Assembly: GCA_030648295.1 (NCBI GenBank)
Contig: JAUSID010000168.1
Location: forward strand, 1-64,000
Direction: 5' to 3'
Origin: Opitutaceae bacterium
GTDB lineage: Bacteria; Verrucomicrobiota; Verrucomicrobiia; Opitutales; Opitutaceae
DNA length: 64,000 nt
Shown here piece after piece: positions 52,901 to 59,835 of this stretch. A model generated the notes under the pieces. It was given only the letters and a program-made list of their open reading frames with translations. It was not told where the DNA came from and did not search any database. How positions within the stretch are numbered: the first letter of the stretch is position 1; every line of letters begins with the position of its first letter. A program made the translations under genes and the position numbers.

Positions 52901-53050
52901 ATTCAAATTTCTGCCGCTGGACGCATTGAAGACGCGGCCACGCACTTCACCGGTGGCGGCAACCTGGGCCTGGGACCAATTCGCAGCGGCAAATATCGCC
53001 ACGCACATTACAAGCATCCGCCGCAGCGCGGCCGGGAGGGGTTGGATCAT
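49976..53050 (-). CDS. TonB-dependent outer-membrane receptor with carboxypeptidase-regulatory-like domain
   Basis: A 1024-residue receptor. The ATG ending at 53050 (MIQPLPAALRRMLVMCVAIF) starts the signal peptide; the 61 extra track residues are non-coding. An N-terminal CarboxypepD_reg-like domain (GRVFNASSGRNLNTARVTVK, TDESGEYRLQVPPGEVELVA) is followed by MLDAFSVEERRLSAQAVALN, then the plug with FVKFIPGVSADYSANVGVGI, TLVTVDGSDVASPAMGSDGN and VTKVPTPDLPANAMGGSVNV (the TIGR01782-type motif). The barrel ends in TDFTLGVRGTF. It lies downstream of the propeller hydrolase on the same strand across a 228-base gap, so it may have its own promoter, and upstream of the second SSS transporter, giving a complete uptake route. 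Confidence 0.94.
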   Translation of the reverse strand: MIQPLPAALRRMLVMCVAIFAAANWSQAQVAATGEVRGRVFNASSGRNLNTARVTVKGTNIEAFTDESGEYRLQVPPGEVELVAQYTGLGTQTARVAVPAAGTVQRDFELDARTASVKPGDVAMLDAFSVEERRLSAQAVALNEQRYAPNIKNVVTADEFGDIGEGNIAEFVKFIPGVSADYSANVGVGISIRGLPGASTLVTVDGSDVASPAMGSDGNPTRAVGLEALRLNNISRIEVTKVPTPDLPANAMGGSVNVISRNAFERRQPQLTARVFTTFNSRSFGTTELDKRTGSRPELSARPLQAGLRFAYERPVNKAFAFTVSGGSATRNYQYRGASTRWNDSTYVLAGAEIGAQEQLYRATDIAFGSQWRISDGHRMRVSALYVDNVSYISRNRLNIEFGSGTTGGANLVQGSPVANGLAEMGNPATAQSNSKTVQVNYGYYLERGAWKLEADGSVSRSRNARRDIDQGFFNRVDLELSGLVLRGEGLYAAVPKSPLPHTLTATNAAGVPVDVFDGGLYSLSRVVSRPSDSSDGKLGFKAKLSREFGYGLRLMTGVQYASQERDYREQFSRWDFRPGTTAAVRQASNYNVVDPVYSATAQNYFPGHQVQWVSLAKIYDIMREHPEYFVLNEANSYSGSVRPSKRLKESISAAYLRADWRAFENKLWVVTGVRFEHTLDEGDGPLDNIAGTFLRDANGNYIRNATGGLIPITTDGLERTKLRYVYRGAHAKKTYQDYYPSLNATYTITENFLVRAAYARTLGRPDLREIIPGLTIPDPAVAPDRRIITVVNSGLMPWTSDGVDISLESYHPKWGVGTIGVFEKQIKNFFGGIRVPVTPERLEQYQIPEAVPGEFAGYDISTKENVGNARIRGLELSYKQSLFFLGRWGESLQVFANMTALNLSGTNAADFSRYSPRIYNWGVSFARPKYSARLNWHNRPGRMQEAPGDDPTVPRNWSSSRTVVSAEVEYRFTKRLSFYGTANNLTDTPEISYRFGSKTPEYAKTTGIDVYGTDFTLGVRGTF

Positions 53051-53278
53051 GGTGGTGGGGCCGGAAACGGCGCTTGTGGCGTGTACCGTCGCAGGCGGGG
53101 CTGGACCAAGAAGGCGTCGGAACACGCGCGAATCGTCAAGCCCCGGATGATGCCGGACGATTTTTTTGCGGCGCGACGCGTTCATCGACGCCAAAAAACC
53201 CTTGGCCCGAATGTTGAAACGAACGTCGTACAAACACGAACCGTAGCTACGAGCGTAAGCGCATGGACCGTTCGCACG

Positions 53279-54490
53279 TTACGCCCAGATCGACGGCGTC
53301 GTCGCATACAGGATCGCCTGCTTCGGCTTGCCATGAGACTGCTTGCCGTTGTGCGAACGGTTCACGCCGGTATAAAAAAGATGCCACAGCCCATCGTGGT
53401 GAACGAGACGGCTGTTCGCATAAATCCCGTAGGAATCCACCTCCGACGGTAGTCCTCTCGGCAACCAGGCCTGCCGCAGCGGTCTCTGCCACTCGGTGCC
53501 ATCCGGCGAAAAACACCACTCCAGATCCATCGTCTGCGCTTCGCACCGGTAATGACCAAGCATGCCGACGCAGCCCTGCGGCGTGCGCGTGACGGACAAA
53601 TAATAGAACTGCTGATCCACCGGATCCTGGGCATCGCGCTGGATGATCCGCGCGCGCGTTTCGAAATTCAGCCCGTCCGCCGACGTGTACCGATCAATCA
53701 CGCGGAGCAGCCCCGGGGCATTATCGTGCGCGATGTACGCCGGATCTCCGCGCGGTACCGGCACGAGCCCGACAGAATAGAGCTCAAACGTCCCGTCCGC
53801 CTGCTGATAAATGTTGCTCGCGTCGTTCGAAATCAGCCGGGCCACCGCCAGCGGTTCTTCCACGGGGCGTGCCTTGCTCTTCTGCTTCCGCAGCATGACG
53901 CCGTCCGGCGAGGCCACGCCTTGCGCCGCGCGATCGTTGGGATGGTAGAGCACCGGACGAAGTGGATCGACGACGCGGTAACGCCGGCCATCGTCACTGT
54001 CAGCCGCCAGGTAGCGCAGGATTTCCGGACCATGTGCCCAAAAATAAATCCGGTGCGTCCCGTTGCGCAGCGGAACGTGCACAACCTGCTTCGGCCGCCA
54101 GCCATCGGGAAGGTTGCCCAGCCCGAACGGCGCATCCGGCGCATCACCCGCGGAGCACTGCGCCACAAATTTTCTCATCGGTCCGCCGGGTACCCCCTCG
54201 GCAAACGCGATGCCGCGGCTTTGCGAACCGGTGGCCGTATACCAAATCCGCCAGCGGCCGCCCGGCAGCGGCTCGGCCGGCGACGTGAAACTTTGGATAC
54301 CCGTGCCCTCCCCGTCCTCCGTCGCCTCGAGGACAACCCCGTGTTTCCGCCAGGCCGCCGGCGCACATGGTCTCGGCTGCCCCACGCTCATTGTTCGGTT
54401 TGGCTGCACGCAGCCTGGCGTCGCGCAAAACGCGCCCGCCGCGGCGCCCAGCGTGGTACGGAGAAAAGTGCGGCGATCAGTCTTGTTCAT
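53279..54490 (-). CDS. Tat-exported five-bladed-propeller glycosidase-like protein
   Basis: A 403-residue protein. The N-terminus MNKTDRRTFLRTTLGAAAGA carries a twin-Arg signal (DRRTFLR); the ATG ending at 54490 overlaps the TGA of the oxidoreductase (ATGA). The mature part shows GH32/GH43-superfamily-like blades: WRIWYTATGSQSRGIAFAEG, RIYFWAHGPEILRYLAADSD, DPAYIAHDNAPGLLRVIDRY and CFSPDGTEWQRPLRQAW, plus a 'SxDGxxW'-type signature. No complete catalytic Asp/Asp/Glu triad can be assigned with certainty. It is co-translated with a Gfo/Idh/MocA enzyme, so it belongs to a sugar-processing unit. It is a distant relative of the propeller proteins at 56.6-64 kb. Confidence 0.7.
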   Translation of the reverse strand: MNKTDRRTFLRTTLGAAAGAFCATPGCVQPNRTMSVGQPRPCAPAAWRKHGVVLEATEDGEGTGIQSFTSPAEPLPGGRWRIWYTATGSQSRGIAFAEGVPGGPMRKFVAQCSAGDAPDAPFGLGNLPDGWRPKQVVHVPLRNGTHRIYFWAHGPEILRYLAADSDDGRRYRVVDPLRPVLYHPNDRAAQGVASPDGVMLRKQKSKARPVEEPLAVARLISNDASNIYQQADGTFELYSVGLVPVPRGDPAYIAHDNAPGLLRVIDRYTSADGLNFETRARIIQRDAQDPVDQQFYYLSVTRTPQGCVGMLGHYRCEAQTMDLEWCFSPDGTEWQRPLRQAWLPRGLPSEVDSYGIYANSRLVHHDGLWHLFYTGVNRSHNGKQSHGKPKQAILYATTPSIWA

Positions 54491-55494
54491 GCGAGTGGCA
54501 GGGGCGGCAGCGCCACCCACGCACGCGTTCGCCAGGAGGCCAGCGCGGCGTCGATGATCTGCATCGAAACAATCGCCTCGTCCGGCGGACTCTCCGGCGG
54601 CCGGCGCCCCGCGACCGCGTCGAGGAAGGCCGTGTGTTCCGCCGCGTACATCGGGTCGCGCTCGACCGGGAATTCCTCCACCGACTCCGACGCGGAGGCG
54701 CGACGGCCGAGCCGCAGCCGGCCGGTGTTGAAATCGAAGAGCGCCCAGCCCTCATCTCCCACGATTTCGTACTCGTGGCGTTCCGGCATCTGCACGTAAT
54801 TGAGGTGAATCGTGGCGAGCAGCGACCGGCGATAATCGCAATTCAACGCGATGAAATTCGGTCGCGACGAAAGTTCCAGCCGGCCGCCCTGGCCGCCCGA
54901 GGCGAAGACGCCGTTCGGGGCGTCACCGAGGAACCAATACAGCAGATCCGGCTGGTGGGTGTAATCCATCAGCAGGGCACCCTCCAGCCGGCTTTGGTGC
55001 CGCGACCGCGAATTCACCAGCGTGATGTACGAGCCGACGCGGCAATGGAAATGGACGAGTTCGCCCAGGCTTCCGGCCGCCACCAGCTCGCGCAGCCGCC
55101 GGAGCCCCGGATTGAAGTGCAGCTGGAAACCAAACGTGAGCACGCGACCGGACGTCGCCGCCGCCCGCCGCATTCGCGCCGCACTCGCCAGCGTGTCAGC
55201 CATCGGCTTTTCGCAGAAAACGTGCGCGCCCGCCTCCAATGCCGCGATCGTTTGCGCGGCGTGCGCGGCGTGCGGCGTCGCGATCAACACGAGCTCGGGC
55301 GCGGTCCCCAGCATCTGCGCGAAGGAACCGTGGATTTTCGCCGGCGGACCGAGATCGGCTTGCGCCGCGGCGATGGCGGCAGGCTCCGCCTCGCACCACT
55401 CGACAATGAGGTCGTCGCGGCGCGCCAGGAGTCGCGCATGCCGCCGGCCGATCGAACCCAGGCCGACGACGACGATGCGAGGCTTCACCGCCAT
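54487..55494 (-). CDS. Gfo/Idh/MocA family NAD(P)-dependent oxidoreductase
   Basis: A 335-residue cytosolic enzyme. IVVVGLGSIGRRHARLLARR is the Rossmann nucleotide motif. AGAHVFCEKPMADTLASAAR contains the family EKP motif with the catalytic Lys. GALLMDYTHQPDLLYWFLGD has the D(Y)THQxD active-site His segment. It should oxidise or reduce a sugar, inositol or their derivatives, including 3-keto forms. The start (ATG ending at 55494) lies within the end of the SDR gene (10-base overlap), and its own stop overlaps the next gene by four bases, so the three genes are translated together. The track start at 55635 is inside the SDR gene. Confidence 0.92.
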   Translation of the reverse strand: MAVKPRIVVVGLGSIGRRHARLLARRDDLIVEWCEAEPAAIAAAQADLGPPAKIHGSFAQMLGTAPELVLIATPHAAHAAQTIAALEAGAHVFCEKPMADTLASAARMRRAAATSGRVLTFGFQLHFNPGLRRLRELVAAGSLGELVHFHCRVGSYITLVNSRSRHQSRLEGALLMDYTHQPDLLYWFLGDAPNGVFASGGQGGRLELSSRPNFIALNCDYRRSLLATIHLNYVQMPERHEYEIVGDEGWALFDFNTGRLRLGRRASASESVEEFPVERDPMYAAEHTAFLDAVAGRRPPESPPDEAIVSMQIIDAALASWRTRAWVALPPLPLA

Positions 55495-56291
55495 ATCGAG
55501 AAGCCACCGTCGACCACCAGATTCTGCCCGGTCACATAGTCGGACGCCGGTGCCGCCAGGAAAAGCACCGCGCCCTTGAGATCGACGCCGTCGCGGCCCA
55601 TCCGTCCGAGCGGTGTGCGCTCGCCGTAATCGCACACGAAACCTTCCGGCAGATTTCCGCGCGCGAATCCGCCGGGGGAAATCGCATTCACGTGCACGCC
55701 GAGCGGGGACAACAACCCCGCGAGATCGCGCGTCAGCCCAATGACACCCGCCTTGGCCGCCGCATAGTCGATCGGCTGCCCCTTCATGTCGTTCTTCTCG
55801 TAGATGCGGCGATCGCGGCCGACCAGCCCCGCGACCGACGCAATGTTGATAATCTTCCCGCTGCCCTGCTTCGCCATGATTCGGCCGACCTCCTGGCAGC
55901 AGTGGAGCACTCCGAGCAAATTGCTCTGCACCATATCGACGACATCGGCCGGGTCGCGTTGGAAGAGCAGCGCCGGCGTCTGACCTGATCCGCCGCCCGC
56001 ATTGTTGACCAGAATATCAATCCGGCCCTTCCACGTCATGGCCGCGGCGACAGCGGCCGCGACGCGGCTGTGCTCCCGTTGATCCAGTTCGATCGCAAGC
56101 GTCTCTCCGTGGTGTTTCTCCCGGAGGGACTCCGCCGCCTTCTGCGCGCTCGCGAGTGTGCGCGAGGTGACGATCACGGCCGCGCCCGCCTCCGCCAGCG
56201 CATCCGCCATGTCGTAGCCAAGATTGCGCGCGCCGCCGGTGACCAATGCAATTTTACCGTCGAGCCGAAACAGCGCAGGGAGACTGTGCAT
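55485..56291 (-). CDS. Short-chain dehydrogenase/reductase (SDR)
   Basis: A 268-residue cytosolic SDR of classical type. KIALVTGGARNLGYDMADAL is the TGxxxGxG-type NAD(P) motif (here GGARNLG); ILVNNAGGG is the NNAG motif; IINIASVAGLV supplies the Ser; YAAAKAG is the YxxxK catalytic pair. The C-terminal LAAPASDYVTGQNLVVDGGF is typical of the FabG-like branch. It would oxidise a sugar acid or polyol; gluconate 5-dehydrogenase-like proteins look similar. It is the first gene of the SDR/oxidoreductase/propeller unit, preceded by a 357-base gene-free stretch. Confidence 0.93.
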   Translation of the reverse strand: MHSLPALFRLDGKIALVTGGARNLGYDMADALAEAGAAVIVTSRTLASAQKAAESLREKHHGETLAIELDQREHSRVAAAVAAAMTWKGRIDILVNNAGGGSGQTPALLFQRDPADVVDMVQSNLLGVLHCCQEVGRIMAKQGSGKIINIASVAGLVGRDRRIYEKNDMKGQPIDYAAAKAGVIGLTRDLAGLLSPLGVHVNAISPGGFARGNLPEGFVCDYGERTPLGRMGRDGVDLKGAVLFLAAPASDYVTGQNLVVDGGFSIWR

Positions 56292-56373
56292 CGCCTTTCA
56301 GCTGTCCGCGCGTCCGCGCGCCGACAACCAAAAACCGCGAGCTCGATCACGCCAAGTAGAAAAGCGCCGTCTT

Positions 56374-56450
56374 TGTAGGAACCTGCTCGCAGGCGATTTC
56401 ACTGCGGAGAAAGGACAACGGTTCGAATCGCGTGCCAGCACGCTCCTACA
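56374..56450. repeat. Family G repeat (TGTAGGAACCTGCTCGCAGGCGATTTC)
   Basis: tgtaggaacctgctcgcagg.. at 56374-56400 and gaatcgcgtgccagcacgct.. at 56425-56450 form an imperfect inverted pair. They occupy the gene-free region 56292-56648 between divergent genes. The remainder of that region shows no recognisable gene; promoters for both neighbours must lie there but I could not pick them out. Confidence 0.7.
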
Positions 56451-56648
56451 TCAATGCCAGTTGGGCTCATCGTGACGCCGACGCAGAATTAGATCCAATT
56501 CAGACCGGAGGCCGCGCTCGCGACGATTTCGTGATTTGCCCTTGCCAGCCGACCCGCCCGCCGGGCCTCATCGGCTGCCGTCGGTTTCACCCACTCCATG
56601 GCGCTTCCCTTTTTTGTTTCCCGGCGTTGCGTGTTGCCTCCGAACTCC

Positions 56649-58184
56649 ATGAGGCGGCACCGCAACGCTCGAATCATTGCCGGTCTTCTCGTCGGTTTGC
56701 CCGCGTTACCGCTCCTCGCCGCTACCGCACCGGGGGCCCTACGCGTGCCTCGCGGGATGCCCCAGCTGTTCGTCGACGACGCGCTGATCGAATCGCAGTC
56801 CGACTTGAAACGGATGCTGCACCAGCCGATCAAGGACAACGGCGGCAATGCGCCGCTGATTGTTCCGGCCAAAGGAAAAGATCTCCAGGCGTATGGCTCG
56901 ATTGTATACGATCCGCGGATCGGGAAATACGTGATGTTCGTCCGCGAACACATCGGCGGCGGCGGATTCTTTCTCGCGACCTCCTCCGATGGCCTGCGCT
57001 GGGATCAAACCGATCGCGCCCGCCTCGTCCCCGTCAGCTTCGCACCCGATGTCGAACCTGATCCGGGGTTCGGCGCGCGCCGCGGTCTGGATCTCTTCTC
57101 GTGCCACTACAACGCGAAGGATGCGGAGTATCCGTATCAGGGCTGGCTGTTTTACGCGAATTACGGGTTGGACAAGGAAGGGACCTACTTCGTCCGCTCG
57201 CGCGATGGCCGCCAGTGGGAACGCGGCCGGCAGATCGTCAGCTCGTACGCCGGCAAGGGCGACACCAGCAGCCACACCATCCAGCAGGATGGCAAGACGG
57301 TGAATGGACCGGGCGACGTGACGATTTTCTCCTACGATCCGCTGGAGGATCGCTACCTCGGCATCTTCAAGTTCTATCGCGAGACCGGTCGCGACCGCGG
57401 CGCCAACGGCTACCGTTCGCGCGCCTACCTGTTCCTCGACCGACTCGACGCCCCCGTCGATGCCCGGCGAATTCAACGGATCGCACTCCTGCCGGCTGGC
57501 GCGCAGGCGAACGGCGACACGCCGTATGACGAGTACTACGCCTCGACCGCGTGGCGATACGGCTCCCACTGGCTCGGCGGACTGAAGATTTATCATGCGC
57601 GTGCCGATTACCCGTATTCGGCTGCCGGATGCGCGTTCCTGAAATTCGCGGCGAGCCGCGATGGGCTCAATTGGGCGAAGGTGCCGTTCGACAATGATGC
57701 CGGGGTGTCGGAAGTCTTTTTGGGGAACGGCCCCGAGGGCGGCAACCGGGCGCAGAATGACGGCGGCTACATCTGCGAATTCAGCCAGGGCCCGCTTCGG
57801 ATCGGCGACGAGTTGATTTACTATTACAGCGCGACCTCGTTCGGCAAAAGGTCGTCCCCCGAAACCAGAATTACCGGCGGCGGCATCTTCCGCGCGCGGC
57901 TCCGCGTGGATGGATTCGTGTCCGTCGACTGGGGCACTCTCACCACGCGACCGCTGGCGTTCGCGGGCGATCAGTTGCGCGTCAACAGCACCGGGCAACT
58001 CACGGTCGACGTTCTCGACGCGGCCGGAAAAACCCTTGGCCGCGCCGAGGTGTCGGGCGACTCGATCGGTCACGCCGCCTCCTTCGACGGCAAATCGCTG
58101 CGCGACGTGGCCGGCCCGTCCCCGGTGCGGCTGCGTTTCATCGTGCCGCCGGAAAGCCGGCTCTACTCCTTCACCGCGAACTGA
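56649..58184 (+). CDS. Secreted propeller protein with C-terminal beta module, copy 1
   Basis: A 511-residue exported protein. The ATG at 56649 (MRRHRNARIIAGLLVGLPAL) gives a clean signal peptide. PRGMPQLFVDDALIESQSDL starts the mature part, followed by propeller-type blades (AYGSIVYDPRIGKYVMFVRE, FFLATSSDGLRWDQTD, TYFVRSRDGRQWERG, FLKFAASRDGLNWAKVPF). The C-terminal ~110 residues form a small beta module (TTRPLAFAGDQLRVNSTGQL, VDVLDAAGKTLGRAE, VRLRFIVPPESRLYSFTAN) shared with the next gene and the partial gene at the window end. The 'SxDGxxW' blades occur in GH32/GH43-like and sialidase-like folds; a specific enzyme class cannot be assigned. It is followed by its paralogue after 26 bases. 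Confidence 0.7.
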   Translation: MRRHRNARIIAGLLVGLPALPLLAATAPGALRVPRGMPQLFVDDALIESQSDLKRMLHQPIKDNGGNAPLIVPAKGKDLQAYGSIVYDPRIGKYVMFVREHIGGGGFFLATSSDGLRWDQTDRARLVPVSFAPDVEPDPGFGARRGLDLFSCHYNAKDAEYPYQGWLFYANYGLDKEGTYFVRSRDGRQWERGRQIVSSYAGKGDTSSHTIQQDGKTVNGPGDVTIFSYDPLEDRYLGIFKFYRETGRDRGANGYRSRAYLFLDRLDAPVDARRIQRIALLPAGAQANGDTPYDEYYASTAWRYGSHWLGGLKIYHARADYPYSAAGCAFLKFAASRDGLNWAKVPFDNDAGVSEVFLGNGPEGGNRAQNDGGYICEFSQGPLRIGDELIYYYSATSFGKRSSPETRITGGGIFRARLRVDGFVSVDWGTLTTRPLAFAGDQLRVNSTGQLTVDVLDAAGKTLGRAEVSGDSIGHAASFDGKSLRDVAGPSPVRLRFIVPPESRLYSFTAN

Positions 58185-58210
58185 CGTTCTCCCCGGGTAT
58201 CCATCTTATC

Positions 58211-59806
58211 ATGCCGTTATCCAACCCCCGCTCGCTCGTACCCGCGCTCCACCTCACCCTGCTCATCGTTGCCGCCAGCCCGTTGATTGGCCAGGAGCCC
58301 CTGGTCGTCGGCAATCGCCGGCAGCTGCTGCTCGATGAGACGCTCGTCCAGCTGCGAAAGGGAGTTGATTTCGTCGTGCACTCGCCGCGCAAAACGGGCG
58401 ACATCATTCTCGCGTCCGAGCCGGGGTTGTCGCTCGGCGGCTATCACTCCGTGCTGTTCGACGCCGGCCGCTATCACCTCTGGTACAGCGTCGAGGGATG
58501 TGTCCTCTACGCCCGGTCGACCGATGGCATTCACTGGGAGAAACCGAACCTGAACCTCGGCGGGACGGCGCGCGCAGATGGCTTGGTCAACCCGCCCAAC
58601 CTCGTGATCGGCCGTGGGGTCGGCGGCGTGAAAGGCGGCACGCACGGACTGATGGTGTTCGTCGATCCGAAGTCGGGCCCGGACGAACGATTCAAACTCG
58701 TCTTCAACCCGCACGAGTTCGAAAGCCAGCTCCAGATTTTTTCCTCGCCGGATGGCATCCATTGGAAGCACGCGCACCGCAACGTGGTCACGTTTGATCC
58801 AGAGGTGAAACCCAATCACCTCGATTCACAGAACGTGATTTTCTGGGATGAACGAGTCCAAAAGTATGTCGCTTACTTCCGGAAAAATGTCCGCGACCCT
58901 GGCCCGGGTGGCGCGAAAATCCCGCGCACCCGCGCGGTGGCGCGCGCGGAGTCCGCCGACCTGCGCTTCTTCGCCAAGGCGGACGAAACCACCGTCGTGC
59001 TCAGGGCCGACCCCGACAATGTCGTGAAACCCGCTGCGGCGAAGGAGGGCTGGACGCTGCTGGATGTCTACACCAGCGGCGCCATCAAATACCCCTGGGG
59101 CGATGCCTACCTCGCCTTCCCCACCGAGTACTACCACTACGGCGCGCAGGTGGCGGAGTTCCGCCCTGATTCGCCGGTCAACGCGGGCGCGGTCGACACG
59201 CGGTTCGCCAGCAGTCGCGACGGGATCGCGTGGCAACGCTACGACCAGCGCGCATTCGTCGGCGTCGGCATGAAGGGCGAGTTCGACTCGAAACGAATCT
59301 ACATGGTCTACGGCATCGTGCCGGCCAACAACGACCGCGAGCTTTTCATGTACTACATGGGAACGAGCGAGACGCACGGCTGGGATCGCGACGATCGCAA
59401 CAACCGGCTCCTCATGTCCGCGGATCTGGCACCGATCGGCCCCAGTGTGATCAGCCGCGTGGTACTGCGGCGCGACGGGTTTGTCTCCGCCCGAGCGGGA
59501 TTCAAGGGCGGCGAGTTCACCACTCCCGTGCTGCGGTTCTCCGGTGACCAGTTGCTTCTCAATGTGAACACCGGGGCGGCGGGTGAACTGCGCGTTGAAG
59601 CCCTGGATCCCTCCGGCAAACCGTATCCAAACTTTGCGCTCACGGACTGCGACCTCGTCCACACGGCGAACGAGATCAACCGGATCGTGAAGTGGAAGGG
59701 CAATACGTCGTTGAGCGCACTCGCCGGCAAGCCGGTCCGGCTGCGCTTCGTCCTTCGCGATACCGATGTCTACGCCTTCCAATTCGCCGAGCGGGGCGGG
59801 ATCTGA
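58211..59806 (+). CDS. Secreted propeller protein with C-terminal beta module, copy 2
   Basis: A 531-residue paralogue of the preceding gene with signal peptide (LVPALHLTLLIVAASPLIGQ). Blades: RRQLLLDETLVQLRKGVDFV, YHLWYSVEGCVLYARSTDGI, QIFSSPDGIHWKHAHRNVVT, FASSRDGIAWQRYDQRAF and LFMYYMGTSETHGW. The C-terminal module (TTPVLRFSGDQLLLNVNTGA, LRVEALDPSGKPYP, VRLRFVLRDTDVYAFQFAE) matches that of copy 1. Lengths and the order of blades agree, so the pair arose by duplication. The two genes are likely co-transcribed. The function is probably binding or cleaving a glycan with the GH84-like protein that converges on this gene. Confidence 0.7.
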   Translation: MPLSNPRSLVPALHLTLLIVAASPLIGQEPLVVGNRRQLLLDETLVQLRKGVDFVVHSPRKTGDIILASEPGLSLGGYHSVLFDAGRYHLWYSVEGCVLYARSTDGIHWEKPNLNLGGTARADGLVNPPNLVIGRGVGGVKGGTHGLMVFVDPKSGPDERFKLVFNPHEFESQLQIFSSPDGIHWKHAHRNVVTFDPEVKPNHLDSQNVIFWDERVQKYVAYFRKNVRDPGPGGAKIPRTRAVARAESADLRFFAKADETTVVLRADPDNVVKPAAAKEGWTLLDVYTSGAIKYPWGDAYLAFPTEYYHYGAQVAEFRPDSPVNAGAVDTRFASSRDGIAWQRYDQRAFVGVGMKGEFDSKRIYMVYGIVPANNDRELFMYYMGTSETHGWDRDDRNNRLLMSADLAPIGPSVISRVVLRRDGFVSARAGFKGGEFTTPVLRFSGDQLLLNVNTGAAGELRVEALDPSGKPYPNFALTDCDLVHTANEINRIVKWKGNTSLSALAGKPVRLRFVLRDTDVYAFQFAERGGI

Positions 59807-59835
59807 GCCGCCGCTCAATCAGGACGAGCGGAACC

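Noticed and set aside
53190-53206. Hairpin GCCAA-AAAACCC-TTGGC as terminator of the propeller hydrolase gene
   Set aside because: The stem is only five base pairs and no T-run follows in the direction of transcription.
56415-56440. tRNA-like T-loop string ggttcgaatcgcg
   Set aside because: No acceptor stem, anticodon arm or CCA context around it; the string is part of a family G repeat arm.
2083-56450. Possible CRISPR array among the many repeats
   Set aside because: The repeats are palindromic pairs of several families with irregular spacing; there is no regular spacer pattern and no cas gene.
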